From Dryas octopetala (Eukaryota; Streptophyta; Magnoliopsida; Rosales; Rosaceae), in NCBI GenBank assembly GCA_963921425.1, contig OY992833.1:28258698-28322697 (forward strand): DNA of 64,000 nt, in the 5' to 3' direction. Below the pieces are notes generated by a model. That model was not told where the DNA came from. It searched no databases and saw only the letters and a list, made by a program, of their open reading frames with translations. Both the position numbers and the translations under genes were made by a program. How positions within the stretch are numbered: position 1 is the stretch's first letter; each line of letters begins with the position of its first letter. Below, one piece after another: positions 47,085 through 60,191 of this stretch.

Positions 47085-50000
47085 CTACTCATCTTTGCCT
47101 TGGTGTTCGTCATAGTTGAAGGGCAGTGGCACCGACTTGAATGCACGGTACTTGCCAACATTGTTCAAATGCTCATTCTCCAACCTGAAAAAATTCCATA
47201 TCCCACGACGAATTATCTCCAAGCAGGCCACAACCGTAATCATTGATTGTGTATGCATGAAAGAAACATTGAAATTCAACACAGTCTGCAACCACGCAAA
47301 TCTCAGCAACACATTCAACACCTGCAGTTTTTTGTGAATAAAAGCCAGTCAGAAAAATATTAAGCATTGGATAAATGGATAGTAATGAAACTCTTTCATT
47401 TGTCTTGCTTGCTCAATACTCACCATGGCTCCAAAATATACACTGTTGTAAGGGATTAGGAGTTTGTCTCTCAACCAGCGGTTCTTGGAATGGCGTTGCA
47501 GAAGCCCCCAGTCCACAACAAGATCCCAATATGTTCCGGACATTGCTGCTGCAATTGAGAAAATCCAAGCAAGAAATTTCCAGTTCACATCCTTGTTGAG
47601 ACTGTAAGCCGTCCTCATGGCAACGGCTATGACCGTGATGAAATACTTAAGCCCATTGTAGCCTTGCATTGGATCTTTCTCTTCAACCAAGCGGCGGATG
47701 CACTGAAAAATGGAATCGCAAACGTTTTTAAGTGTCTGGTGTTGATAATGAAGCTGTTAGAGAATGGATCAACAATATAGTCGAAAGGGATGTATAAGTT
47801 GTGTGTATGTGTACCTGGAGGAGGCGGCACAAATATGGAACGCAAGCAACGATGAAAGTGAAAGCCTTGAATACATTGTCTGATCTGCAAGTGCTTTCTC
47901 TGTGTTTATAGTCTCCCCAACCAAAGTAGCAAATGTAGAATTCCAGACTTCGTAAGGCTTGTACCTGCAATAAAACAATTTATAGACTCTTAGTCTCAGC
48001 TATTTCAAACTCCAAAAAAAAAAAAAAAAAAGAGAGGAAAATGAAAATGAAAATGAGTGTAATGTCTGACTAGCAGGATCATAGTCCATTTTACTAACCT
48101 GGCTAGTAAACTGATCTGCCAAGAAGAAATCTGGGAGTGTGACCTGCAAAAGACCGAAAATTTTAGATTCTTAGACTCATTGAACAAATTAATTACTTCA
48201 GTTTCACTTAATTAAAATAAGCTGTCTGTGTCTGCAATTGATATTTACCTTATAAAGAGGAGCACAGATACAGTGAAACACACAAACCAGGAAGAAATAG
48301 CGACTTGAGCGATATATGATGTTGAAGGGGCATAGAAATATCACAGTTACGAGCTGCATAGGAAGAATTTTGTTCAGTATATATTTTTAGAAGTTTGATG
48401 AAGCAAAGCAGCTGAAAGAGTTCAATGCATGATCTTACCACAACCAAGAAGAGAGGGAGAAGTTCAGTCAGTGCTTTGTAATCTTTGGTTTTGGGGTCCA
48501 TCTCCATGTCAAGATTTGAGAGCACACATGCTAGTGCTAGCACTGCCAGCCCAAAAGCCACAAGCATAACCTCCCTGTAACCCAACTCAGTTCCTTTCTT
48601 GAAACCAAATATGAAGGAGTAATTCACTCTGTACCGCCTCCAGAAGTATATATTGCCAGCATACATAAGCATGTGGAGAACAATGAACCCGAACAAGCTG
48701 CATGAAAGTTTAACATGTCAAACAAATGGTAAAGCAACAAGAGTAAACCAAAACCAAAACCTTAGTTGCATTACCTGTATAGGGGAAACAATGTGTCCAT
48801 GTACTGGGTCCTCCCCGGATCATTCATAATATTGCGAGCACGTGCGACCAGAATAAGGGCTAATGTGAGAGCAACTGCGCAGCCAGCAAAGACACCTAAA
48901 AGTTTTCCAATAAACAGATTCAAGTAAGAGAAATTGATAGCAGAACTGTCCCTGTTGATCAGGTGTAAGAAATTTATTTATACTGATTTGGAACTTGGAA
49001 GTTGGAAGTCTTACCCATGGAAAATGTTATCCTATGTCTTTCTATCTTCGGTTTTGGCCTTAAGATAGCCATTCCTTTTCTGCGATTTGAGTTCGTGAAA
49101 TGCTTGATGAATGTAGTTTCAACCCTCTCTATTAGCTTGGTAACCTGCACGCAAAGTTTAATGGTTGAATGAGTTAAATTTATCAACAGAAATACATAAT
49201 CTTTTAATTTTTCTCTCTTTTGCATCAAGCATAAAGAATTCTCACCTCATCAGAGCTGCCAAGGTAGGAGTTATCCACCATGTTCATGTAAGATTTTGAT
49301 GTATTTCTTGAAGCAATCTGCAAAATTAATGCGGCTATAAATATAAGTACTACAGACCAAAATTACCCACCAAATAAAATACAGAGTTTTTCTTCAGGGA
49401 GGGGAAATACCTTATCATATTTCTTCATGATCTTTGAAAAAGCCAAGGTATTCAAGAAGCTGTTTCATTCATGAAGGAATAATTAGCTACACAACTTAAA
49501 ACAAAAATAAGGAAAACCAACCAAAGTAGTAAACTAGGTAGCCAATTAAGTGTTTAACTCTTACGCATAGCTCTTCAGCAGCCGAAGCTTGTGGTAAAAT
49601 TCAAGGAAAGCCCCCTTAAGCTGATTTTCTACTTTCTTGAGATTTTCCCTGCTGAATTTCAGCTCTGTCTGCTGAGGCACATTGAGAACGCCTTTAATGG
49701 TGGAACGTGGAGTCTCAACAGTTTGGTTCATAGTCACATAACTTAGTACATCTAGTGGCGCAGGTCTACTGCCTCTGCTCTTCTTTGGCTTCTGTGCTTG
49801 AACCTTTTGGTTAATATTTTCAGTCGTTTTACTGTCATCTTTATCATCTTCACTAGAACGTTCCCCTTGGCTGCTCAATCCACCCTCTTCGATCACATCC
49901 ATAATTGGAAAACGTCCTGCTCATCAAACATAAATATACAACACATTTTATTATATGCAAAACAGAGGTCGTTGCTAAAAATCAGAAGTCGTAGCTAAAA

Positions 50001-50661
50001 ACTGAATTCGCAACGAAAAACGAGCAGTCGTTGCTAAAAACCCAGAGTTGTCGCCTAAAATTATTGGCAACAAAAAAGTGGTAATTAAAAGTTTTAGCTA
50101 ATACTTACTACTTGCTCTGGCCTCGCGCGGAGTGGAAGCTGCCAAAGCAGCGGTGGAAGTTGCAACATTGGAAGCAAGACGAGTGATCTCCCCAGACCAA
50201 TCGAACAACCTCTGAGGATTCTCGACTTTAATCCGAAAAGCAATGAAGGCATCCATTTGCTTATTAAGCACATCGGCTTCCTTCATCACCTCCTCCACCT
50301 TACCCTCATAAAACTTGTCCACCTTATTGAACTCTCCATCGAGCCTCTTGAAGTACTCCAACTCCTGCACTCCCCCTTCCTCTGCAGCCATCAAGAATGT
50401 GGTCTGGTAACTCTCAGACCCATCTTGGGTCACAGAGTTGACAAGAATGGCTTGGCTTTCGATGTCGTTTGGGGATGTTGGGCTGGTGTTGGGCTGCACG
50501 TGTCGGCTTTTCGTGAGCCCGCTGAAGGCCCGGTACAGCGTCAGCCGTCGTTTTAGGTGGCGGGGTGTGGCGTTGGCAGCATGTGGTGGGGGGTTTCTTT
50601 GCTTGGAGCGTTGGATGTCTTTTAAAAGGGTTTTGAGATCGTTGTATTCCGTGTATGCTTC
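47085..50661 (-). pseudogene. PHO1-family gene C, 5'-truncated duplicate of gene B
   Basis: Copy of gene B with the same exon lengths: 50661-50109 (partial), 49916-49565, 49459-49411, 49317-49246, 49144-49015, 48895-48775, 48697-48439, 48353-48249, 48143-48099, 47964-47815, 47702-47424 and 47321-47085. Every downstream exon and splice site is intact and open. The match to gene B stops at 50661, within codon 17, so residues 1-16 ([16 protein letters not shown] in B) and the start codon are lost. The upstream sequence gives a stop in frame and no ATG. The ATG at codon 20 of B is ACG here, so the first in-frame ATG corresponds to B residue 107. The amino-terminal SPX helix, which carries ligand-binding lysines in this family, is therefore missing. 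It is called a pseudogene, but a new upstream exon could rescue it. Confidence 0.8.
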
Positions 50662-51318
50662 CCCAAATTTTTTGAAAGACAAAACTACAATCTCCGTAGT
50701 CTTTATTTAGGAAAATGTAGTTGTCCCAAATTAAAGAAGCTTCTAAATGCATCCAAAATTTTCATTAGTCACCCCCTTGATTTTTATTTTTTCCATTCAT
50801 TTTTTAATTTTTTGAAGTTTTGAATCGAAAAATAAAAACTAATGAGAATAAATCAATTTTTTGGACGTATGAGGTAATTTTTTTATGAGTTGGATGAAGT
50901 ATTTAAAATTTTTACTTCATTTACCAATCTACGTGAAGAAAAGATGGAACGGACTTTGGGCTGGAACAGCCCATGTGAAGAACGGACTTTGGACTTTGGG
51001 CGGGACGAGACAATGAGTAGTACTCTCATACCCGCTTTAACGGAGAAAGCCCTGTTGGAACTTTCAGGGCCAGAAAATTTTGCCATCCGAAAATTACTAT
51101 TAAACCCGTTTGGCAAAACGCCCCCTCTTTTTTTTTTTTTTTTTTTTTTGTTGCCTAATTTATCCAAATGATGATCTAATTAAGTAATTAACGTTCAGAC
51201 ATAAACCGTCAAGAATTTCACAAATATCATTTTTTTTAAAAAGCTATCCACACGCAGAAGCCAGAAGCTATAAAGCAACCCCAAGATATTTGGACAGAGT
51301 GGAAAAACACAGACAATA
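50662..51318. other. Unique DNA between truncated gene C and LSMT
   Basis: Not homologous to the 5' flank of gene B. It contains the LSMT promoter and a T-run (51128-51149). The phrase GAACGGACTTTGG occurs twice (about 50947 and 50981). Open frames on both strands at 50883-51171 mirror one another and show no similarity. Confidence 0.55.
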
Positions 51319-53999
51319 ATGGTGAGTGTCTTCACTTTATCTTGTTCATCCTCCAGTTTCTTTTCTCCTAGTCCAAGAACATCACTGACATACCTGTCGT
51401 CCCTAAGAAAGAGACCATCCCAATCCCATCTCAGCAAACCTCTCCATGTGACCTCTCTTTCCTTCCCACAATGCGACCCCTCACTTCCTCTAGCAGTTCA
51501 AACCTTCTGGCAGTGGCTCCGAGACGAAGGCGTTGTCTCCGCCAAGTCTCCCGCAAAGCCTGCTCTGGTCCCCGAAGGCATGGGACTCGTTGCCCACCGA
51601 GACATTTCTCGAAACGAGGTCGTTTTGGAGGTTCCCAAGAGGCTCTGGATTAACCCAGACGCCGTCTCAGCCTCCGAGATTGGGAGCGTGTGTAGTGGGT
51701 TGAAGCCTTGGGTGTCTGTTGCTCTGTTTTTGATCCGAGAGAAGTACAGAGACGACTCCAAGTGGAGGCTTTACCTTGATATTCTTCCAGAGACTACCAA
51801 TTCAACTGTGTTCTGGTGGGTTTCGCTGATTCATGTTTAGTATCTGTGAGTGGGAATTTCGTATTTTTGTTTTATGGGTTTGAGATTGTGGGGTTGATAA
51901 GAGCTTGTCTTGATGGTTTCAGTGCAGGTCAGAAAAGGAGCTTGATGAGCTTCAAGGTTAGTACTTAGTGTGCTGTAGCTAGTTTCATGTTGTACTACCA
52001 TACAAGTCTCAGTTTTTTTAGTATTTACAATTATGTTTAGCTAGCTTCATCTCCAGAGCTTATAGTTGTATAATGTGAAGCCACAAATCTTGGACATCAT
52101 GATTGTGATTGTGATTGTGACAAAATAATCTTATGCCTGCATTGGTTGACATAATGGATTGCTAGTATATGGGAACCAAATAACCAATCATATACATAAT
52201 TGTTGATAGCAAAATTCTGATTTGCTCAATTTTGTATATGCTTCTTAAGGTAATCGGGAAGATAGTAAAATGATGGCATAATTTCTGTGCATTTTACATC
52301 AAACTTGTTCTTGATTGTTGCAAGCAGTCTTTGGTTGGAAATTGATTGAAATGAGGTTGGCAGGAACCCAACTTTTGAGCAACACAGTGGGTGTAAAAGA
52401 GTATGTGCAGAATGAGTTTCTTAAAGTGGAAGAAGAAATCATCCTCCCTAACAAGCAGCTTTTTCCTTCTCCCATCACACTGGATGACTTCTTTTGGGCT
52501 TTTGGTATACTCAGGTCTAGGGCATTCTCACGCCTCCGCGGTCAAAATCTTGTTTTGGTCCCACTCGCGGACTTGGTAAGGTCTCATATACTAAGCTCTT
52601 GTTAAATATGCAAACAGCTCTTCAAATGTTTTGAATCTTATGATACTCTTTGCTTGTCTCCACTTATATTAAGTAAAAGATAATAACTTGTTGATCAGAT
52701 TAACCACAACTCCAGCATAACCACAGAAGATCACGCATATGAGATCAAAGGAGCAGCAGGTCTTTTCTCTTGGGATTATCTGTTTTCACTGCGGAGCCCA
52801 ATTTCTGTCAAGGCTGGTGAGCAGGTGAAGTGTTCTAGCTGGTGTTGTTTCTTGTTGTGCTTCAGTGATAGTTTGTACTCCATAGGGGTCTCATACTTCT
52901 GAAATTGAATAAATTTTTCTTATATCTGAATGATTAGTGATTACTAGAAAGTCTTTCTGAGCATATGAATGAGTTAGAAACTTAGAATCTTATGAAATGA
53001 TAAATGTAACAATGGCAAGATTTCTCAACAGGTTTGCATCCAATATGATATCAACAAGAGCAATGCTGAGTTAGCTTTGGACTATGGATTCATAGATTCC
53101 AAGGCAGATCGCGATGGATTTACCTTAACACTGGAGATATCTGAGTCAGACCCATTTTTCAGTGACAAGCTGGACATTGCTGAGACAAATGGTTTGGGTC
53201 AGACTCAATACTTCGACATATATCTAGACCGTTCACTTCCACCAGCAATGATTCCATATCTGCGGCTGGTTGCTCTTGGAGGTACCGATGCCTTCCTCTT
53301 GGAATCTATATTCAGGAACTCTATCTGGGACCACCTTCAACTGCCTGTAAGCCCTGCCAATGAGGAGCTCATATGCCGAGTAGTCCGAAATGCCTGCAAA
53401 TCTGCTCTTTCGGCCTATCCCACAACCATTGAAGAGGTATGTTCTATCCCCTATTCACATTACCATTGAAAATTGATTTCAAGTGACGTGGCTTACTTGC
53501 AGAAATCCATCATATAAAGGGTTCACATCAGAAAGATGACTGAGTTAAAACTTTAGAGTACTTGGCTATCTGTATTAGTTATATATGGAGATGGGATCCA
53601 AATTGAGTTAAAACCAGCAATAATTAGGATCAGCTGAGCAATTTTAAGATAATGCTAATGGTTTTATAATTAGTCAGCTCAATAAAATCTTTCAGTTTCA
53701 AGTCCATGAAGTCCCCTTCCTTACCTTTTCCTCCAATAGCTAGTTATGTAGACTTGTAACAACTGAATACAAATCTTCCATTGCAGGACGAGAAGCTAAA
53801 AGAAGCAAAACTGGATCCAAGGCTTGAGATTGCAGTTGGAATAAGACTAGGGGAGAAGAAGGTGCTGCAGCATATTGATGGGATTTTCAAGGATAGAGAG
53901 TCAGAACTAAATCAATTGGAATACTACCAAGAAAGGAGGCTCAAGGATCTTGGCCTCTGTGGGGAGCTTGAAGAAATCATCTTCTGGGAGCCCAAGTAG
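51319..53999 (+). CDS. LSMT: Rubisco large subunit / fructose-bisphosphate aldolase lysine N-methyltransferase, chloroplastic (SET domain)
   Basis: Plastid enzyme that trimethylates a lysine of fructose-bisphosphate aldolase and, in some families, Lys14 of the Rubisco large subunit, using S-adenosylmethionine. Six exons, 51319-51815, 51928-51956, 52364-52575, 52699-52824, 53032-53436 and 53787-53999, give 493 aa. The 29-bp second exon encodes only SEKELDELQ. Residues 1 to about 45 are Ser/Arg/Pro-rich, a transit peptide. The SET domain runs from VPEGMGLVAHRDISRNEVVL to INHNSSITTEDHAYEIKG and ELALDYGFID (NH and Tyr catalytic motifs). The substrate-binding domain follows (LPPAMIPYLRLVALGGTDAF, QLEYYQERRLKDLGLCGELE). 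The DHAYE and FSWDY segments match the pea Rubisco-methylating enzyme, so Rubisco activity is possible but not proven. Confidence 0.94.
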
Positions 54000-54785
54000 A
54001 CAAAAATACATTCATGTTACTCAGAAGTCAGAAGTCATAAATAAGCTAGTTATCTACCTTAATGAAAGTACTAGAATTCTCCCAAGGGGGGATGAGAAAA
54101 CATTTTTTCTTTTGAATGATCCCAGTGCATGTCTCAGAGACTGTTTTTGTTGCTTCTACTTTAGTGGAAAGATGTACCAGCGGAGCTACATTTTTAGTTA
54201 CAGTAGAACATACCACCCAGCACTTATGGGTATGATATTGGGGTATTCTGTATTCATGTGCGCAAATGTAACACCTTGAGAATTTGTACTCGTTGAATTG
54301 CTCTTTTTGGGCAACTGGAAACATAACTTCACGTAACTGTTCATTTCATGTGAGGAACATCGCTATTAATCAAACCAAACGTACAAAACCTTTATGCAAA
54401 AATTAAAAGTAAAATATCCATATTCCCCAATGTTCCAGCCAGGTGGTAATTGCATCACTCATTTCCATTTCTCATGACAGGGACAAACTTTTTCCTCTAT
54501 CGTGTTAATTATATAAATTATAGAACAGCACTGAATTCATGCCAAAGCTGTCAAAAACATAAGAAAATAAATAAATCTATGGACATTAATTTAAAGACTA
54601 AAAAACAAATGAATACCACATCTTTAGACGCCCAAATTGGGAACTCACATCTTTATGCCGTTTCCTACAAAACTCTCATGTGTGTGTGTGTACATGCTTT
54701 ACTAATATGAAAGCCACATGGATTGATTGTTGACCACTCTCAAAATAATTCTGTGGAAGGTAATTCCAGATTTGAATGCTTGCAG
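54000..54785. other. Convergent 3' spacer between LSMT and the O-fucosyltransferase-like gene
   Basis: 3' UTRs of both genes probably fill much of this stretch. A short TG run lies at about 54681-54691. No further gene seen. Confidence 0.6.
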
Positions 54786-57700
54786 TCACCCAGTTTTACT
54801 TAAGTCACCAGGGCTAAGCAAGTCATCACAATTTGTTCTCTCGCAGAGGCACTCCTGAGGGTTTGCATAGAAATAATCTTCCTCCTTTGGCTTTTCTGCA
54901 ATCACTCTACGTCGAGTTGGCTGTCCCATTCTTCTCTCATGAGCAGATCGTACAGCAACTGAAAACTCGTCCCATGAAAGTGTCGCATTCAGATGCATGT
55001 CCAACAACTCCACAAGTGCTTTCCGGTCTAGCAATATGCTTTTTTTAAACCCAAGATACCTGCGCGAAATATAATTAGTGTAATTCTTTGTTACTTAATA
55101 AAACATAAAAACCCCACCTTGTGAGAGTGTTCAAATACCTTCGGTGACCTTCAACAAGTTTTGCCATGTTCCCATCGTAAGTAGGAACAAAAGTATTACT
55201 AGCTACCGAAACCATGAAATCCAAAGCTGCCATTTGAGATGAATGATTCTGAAATTGTTGCAATTCCTCTGGGGCGAGAAGAGTTTCTTTCTTAACCTGA
55301 AACAACCAAGCAAGAAGACAACATTTTCTGTTAAGAAGCTTAACTTTAAACAGATCACAAGGGAATTACCACATACAGAGCTAGTAAGCACATAAATATT
55401 CTAGAGTGAAGTCGGACCCTTTGATGGGACCTCTAAGGTCTCTGCTTCATCAAATAAAAAGGAAATGACATATGGCTTCCCCACTAGTTAGAGATACAGT
55501 TTGATCAACAATTAGCTTGTGATATATTAAGGTAAATCAATCAGAAGGCATCCTTAACTCCAGTGATGGACCTTGACCACCAAACCAGTAGTTAAGAATT
55601 TCTATATGTCCATCCTAACAAAGTATTTCTTATGATACAAGGATAGCCAGAATTCTGGAAAAATCCAAGCGCTTTCACAACCATTAGCTAATTTCAGAAG
55701 TACCAAATGCACAAAAGTAAAAGGGCATGGTGCTGGATTTAGAAAAACAACTCACAGTCCGTGGAAACGCAGCTCTTAGTGGCGCAAGTCTCCTTTGACT
55801 ACCATAAATTTCACCAGCTGCTATATAGATCTGTGTATCCTCGTTAAAACCCAATGCTCGCAAAATTAATGCAGCCTCCTCTGGTGTCAGAGGACACAAA
55901 CCTTGTGACCTCTTCTCTTCAGACACTATCTCTTTCTCTCTCCACCAAGGATATGCATATCTGGGTGAAAATAACACCAATGGGGACATTACATGAGAGC
56001 ACAACTCAATATAAGTCTACACCTGACACAAGACACACAAGGTGGGAACTGCCATTATTACATTAGCCACTTTGCAGTTTCTGACCATTGATTTTTCCCA
56101 TTCCTTTCTTTTTTTCCCAAATGAATAAAAATCTATAAATCATGGAACATTGCACTATGATGGATAAGCATAGTAAATTCTTTGCCAATTGTTATATTAT
56201 CTACTTGCAACAGTAATATTTAAAGCCTACCTTTTTATAAATCAAAGAAATCATAAGAAAAGCAATACTAATGAAGATCATTTGTCTGATTAACAAATGA
56301 GCGTTAGAAAAAACTAAAAGTCAAACTTTAAACATGGCGTACCTCAACCGTTTGAGCTCATCAGCTTCTTCTGCGGTGCAGCCATGAGTACAACCTGAGA
56401 AAGCCAACATGTCCATCTCGTACCTTAGATGCAAAGCTATAAAAGGACCCTTTTCTTGAAGTATACGAACCAATTTGTACCCCAAAGTCTCGATCTGAGG
56501 AGTGAATTTCAGTGCCTGGAAATTAACACGACACCTGAGTTTCTGAAGATCAAGATGTATCCAATTGTTTGCCAAACGTGCATCTGTTCTGTTAAAGTGC
56601 AACACCTTATGCTTGCTGATAAGTGGCAGAATCTGCATAATGGAATCAATGCACTGAATCAGGGTGTGGCACTTAAAACTTCTGCATAATGGAATCAAAT
56701 GCACTCAATCAAGAAGAAGAGAGAATAGATAAACACATATCACACTACATGTTGGAATAAATTTTAATTACATTTCTGCATTAGGAAAAAGCTAACGCAT
56801 GCTAGACATAGGATGATAACAAACAATTTCAACAGTTAAGGAAACAGGGTGAAGAATCATTAATTTAGTACCTAAAGGACCATGAATATTTAAAAAGTCG
56901 TTAAATTTATATATAATGGAGTTATTCTTCACCCGAAAACTAGAAAGAAAGTACACAAACCTGTTCTAGATAGTACTTTTCATTTGACCAACTAACAGGA
57001 GGCATCTCAAGTGGTTTATATCCATATTTCCTACTAAACATTTTTGGCAGTCTTCTGACAATTCGGACTTCATCTCTCAGTGAATCAATGAAATGTCTTA
57101 CATCGAAGATATCCTCAAAATTACTGCAAAAAAGAATACTAACAGTTGAAATTCTAAAGCAGCAAAGAAAGAAGTTAATTAAGTCACAGTTCCATTCAGA
57201 CCAATGACTATACCTAGGATCAGCCCAGAAAGATGCCTTATCAAGCTCTGGAACAACCAATGTAAGGTTTAAAAGCCGGGCAACAGTCACCATGTCACAG
57301 ATCTGAAATGCAAAAGTCGCTGTCAATAGCTAGGCACAGGATAAAGGAAGAAGGGAAAGAAAAGAAAAACACATAGTACAAACCGCAGCACGCATTTGAT
57401 TCAGCCCCCCATTGCAGGAAACTCTAAGAAATCCATTACTTGTATAATTTCCTGCAAAAACTCAGGTCATTAGACCATTTTTTCAACTTCAAATTGCATG
57501 TAATACCTTTGGTTTTTTTCTAAAAAAAATAAAAAGAAAAGAAGGCATAATTGTCCTTAAAGAAATAAGGTTTGGTAGGGTATAATATATATATATATAT
57601 ATATATATATTACTAATTTACTACTGTCATATGTACATATGCCCTTTTTAAACAAATTATAAAATTTGAAAAGAATCAACAATGCAGTTTGAAAATCTTA

Positions 57701-58523
57701 TGGTCTCACCATACAACCGATTCCACGATTTCATATTAACCTTGAAAGAATGAGCTTCTCAGAAAGTCAATTTTAAATTTCAACAATAAAGTGAGTTCCA
57801 AACTATAGCTTTTGTAAGCATTCATTCATATGTCATTAACACCACCACACTAATCTGTTAAAGGGTGCAGACCCTGATCTGACAAATATTAGACATCAAT
57901 TTCTCTAAACACACTTAAACCTGTAAACAATTTCTCCATTCCATAACCAAAATAATTCTACCCACTTATCATAACCTCAAATGCTCCAATTGTATAAACA
58001 ACCATCCTGCATTGTCAAATGGGTTTGCACGGCCAAATTGAAAAAACAATTTTCCATGTACAAAGACTCTCAATTTATCAACTAAAACATTCAAATTCAT
58101 GCAAAACATAATCAAACTATAAATGAATCCGGTTCCATTTACAGACTTCAATTGAAGAAGCCAAACGATCACATTCATGCTCAATACAAGTAACAGAAAC
58201 AAAATATCGTGCATTGCATACAACAATGGTCAGTAAAAACTCAAAAGGTTGTTGTTAAAGAAAAACTCACTTGCAGGAAGAAGAGGCGGCGGCGATGGAA
58301 CCGCCGGAAGCGGAAGCTGCGTAATTTCGGATATCCGATGGGTTATATTGGAGAGCAAATGTGGATGCCATAGCTCCCCAACCGCCACTAGCTGAACCAA
58401 ACACGTCCAAAGGAACAAACTTGAACACAAGCGAATGAACCACACCTGCAAACGCGTCCTGGGGATCACCGGCGCCGGAAGCTTATCGCATCGCACCTGT
58501 ATACTCTCAGATCTAACTTCCAT
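54786..58523 (-). CDS. O-fucosyltransferase-like Golgi glycosyltransferase (GT65/GT106 type)
   Basis: Type II Golgi protein of the plant O-FucT-related superfamily; members include pectin rhamnosyltransferases (RRT, GT106). Eight exons give 499 aa: 58523-58271, 57451-57384, 57302-57214, 57123-56961, 56632-56343, 55960-55756, 55296-55139 and 55059-54786. The ATG at 58523 ([18 protein letters not shown]) was used because the longer frame starts with GTG. A membrane anchor lies at about residues 28-48 ([20 protein letters not shown]). Family motifs in order: [33 protein letters not shown]-type [93 protein letters not shown]. The amino end resembles the RRT1/RRT2 branch as I recall it, which would make it an RG-I rhamnosyltransferase; this is inference. 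No defects seen. Confidence 0.88.
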
Positions 58524-59700
58524 TGCTCTTTCACACACCACATCGCCGCTTCATCGACCAATTCCCAAATTCCCAAATGCCCAATTCAATGCAACTCATG
58601 AAATCCCCAATCTCACACCCACATTGTGAAATCAACCAACCCACATTGAAACCTAGCCCTAGCTCGCTCGGCCAAAGCCTAGATTATGAAGTAGAATAAT
58701 AAAGAACAAAACTTTGTGCGAAGGATCGGTACAGAGACAATAGGAGGTTGAAATTCACGAGTGGAAAAGAAATGGATAGCGCAATTATAAATCTCAACAA
58801 ACCAACAATGCAACCGTCAGACACTTTTGATTTTCTTTTCCGGGAAAACCTTCTTTTAACGAGAACTTGGTGTGAAATTGAGAAATTCTTCTTTCAAAAA
58901 ATAAATAAAAAATAATAAAGTCTGACAAGAAAAATATTAGTTTTTGTAGCGAAAGCGTTTGAGAATTGAGAATAAGGTCTCTCTCTCTCCTCTATGATAT
59001 ATAAAAGTTGCAATAATAATGTTAATTAAAGAGATTTTATTTTTTTACTATTTTACAACTTTACTTGAATTTCGTAGTTTTGTGATAAGTGCTGTTAATG
59101 TTCACCTGTAATATTGGATCGCTTATAAAAGTAGAATATACACTGTAAGTGGAAATCCGTGATCCACTTTTTTTTTTTCGGATTCTCGTCCTGCTATAGC
59201 CTATATTAAGAAATAAAAATATAAAGGTTTTTTGATGGATCCATATATATGTATTTACTTAATATTGACCGGCAACCAATAACATTCATACTCTACAAAA
59301 AAAAAATAATAATAAACTTAAAAAAAAAAACCTATCAAATGAATTGATGCCACATATGTTAATCATTTGGTCACAACATTTAATACAAATATAAGTTAGA
59401 AAATCATAGTTGTTGCAATAAACATTTTCCTTTTATATATTATATAAAATCCATTTTAATGCTATAAACTATAAAGCCTATACATAAGAGGTGAATGGTA
59501 AAAAGTACAGTTTACTCTCACCTTTTTCCTTCTCAGATCTAAGACCTCTATTTCATGAAAAAAATAAAAATTCTTGCACGCATCAAACGTGACATAAGGT
59601 GGATTGTATTCAGTATTAAAAAAAGGTGGAAGTACTTAAACACGTGCATATATATACAATACCCAAAATAAATTTGTATTTGCAAGGCTGGTAAAAGAAA
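58524..59700. other. Promoter side of the O-FucT-like gene and AT-rich spacer
   Basis: The first few hundred bases include the 5' UTR and promoter of the minus-strand gene, with a CT run (58979-58990). The rest is AT-rich with A-runs (about 59301-59331). No gene found. Confidence 0.55.
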
Positions 59701-60191
59701 GGCTTATTCACACCATTGCCCCCTGTAAGATACACTTTTTTTTCACTTTGCTCTCTGAAACTTAAATCCTCTTAGTTTGCCACCTGAACTTCACAAAGTT
59801 GTTGCAAAAGACCCTATGCCGTTAACTCTGTCAATTTTTCCGTTAAAATAGCTGACATGACACCTATATGACATGAGTGAGACCCTTTTTTAGTTATGTA
59901 AGATCCATGTAGACAAGCAAAATTATAAAAAATTGACATGGATCTTATTAGTTTTAGTTTAAAAATTATTTTTTTTTGTCCACATGGATTTTACATAACT
60001 AAAAAAGGGTCTCACTCATGCCATATAGGTGTCACGTCAGCTATTTTAACGGAAAAATTGACAGAGTTAACGGCATAGGGTCTTTTGCAATAACTTTGTG
60101 AAGTTCAGGTGTCAAACTGAGATGATTTTAGTTTCAGGTGGCAAAGTGAAAAAAAAAACGTATCTTACAGGGGCAATGGTGTAAATAAACC
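59701..60191. mobile_element. Mutator-like foldback MITE, copy 2
   Basis: 491 bp with the same structure as 16311-16807: starts GGCTTATTCACACCATTGCC, ends GGCAATGGTGTAAATAAACC, inverted arms throughout. A 9-bp direct duplication TAAAAGAAA flanks it (59692-59700 and 60192-60200). The right terminus has diverged by two bases from a perfect inverted repeat. Confidence 0.88.

Larger units (their letters stand above)
43190..50661. repeat. Duplicated PHO1 A-B segment (with later insertion)
   Basis: Direct duplicate of 37030-41806. Subtracting the 2.85 kb retrotransposon and its target duplication leaves about 4.6 kb against 4.8 kb in the source. Left breakpoint about 43190 in A exon 11; right breakpoint 50661 in B exon 1. 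Confidence 0.85.
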
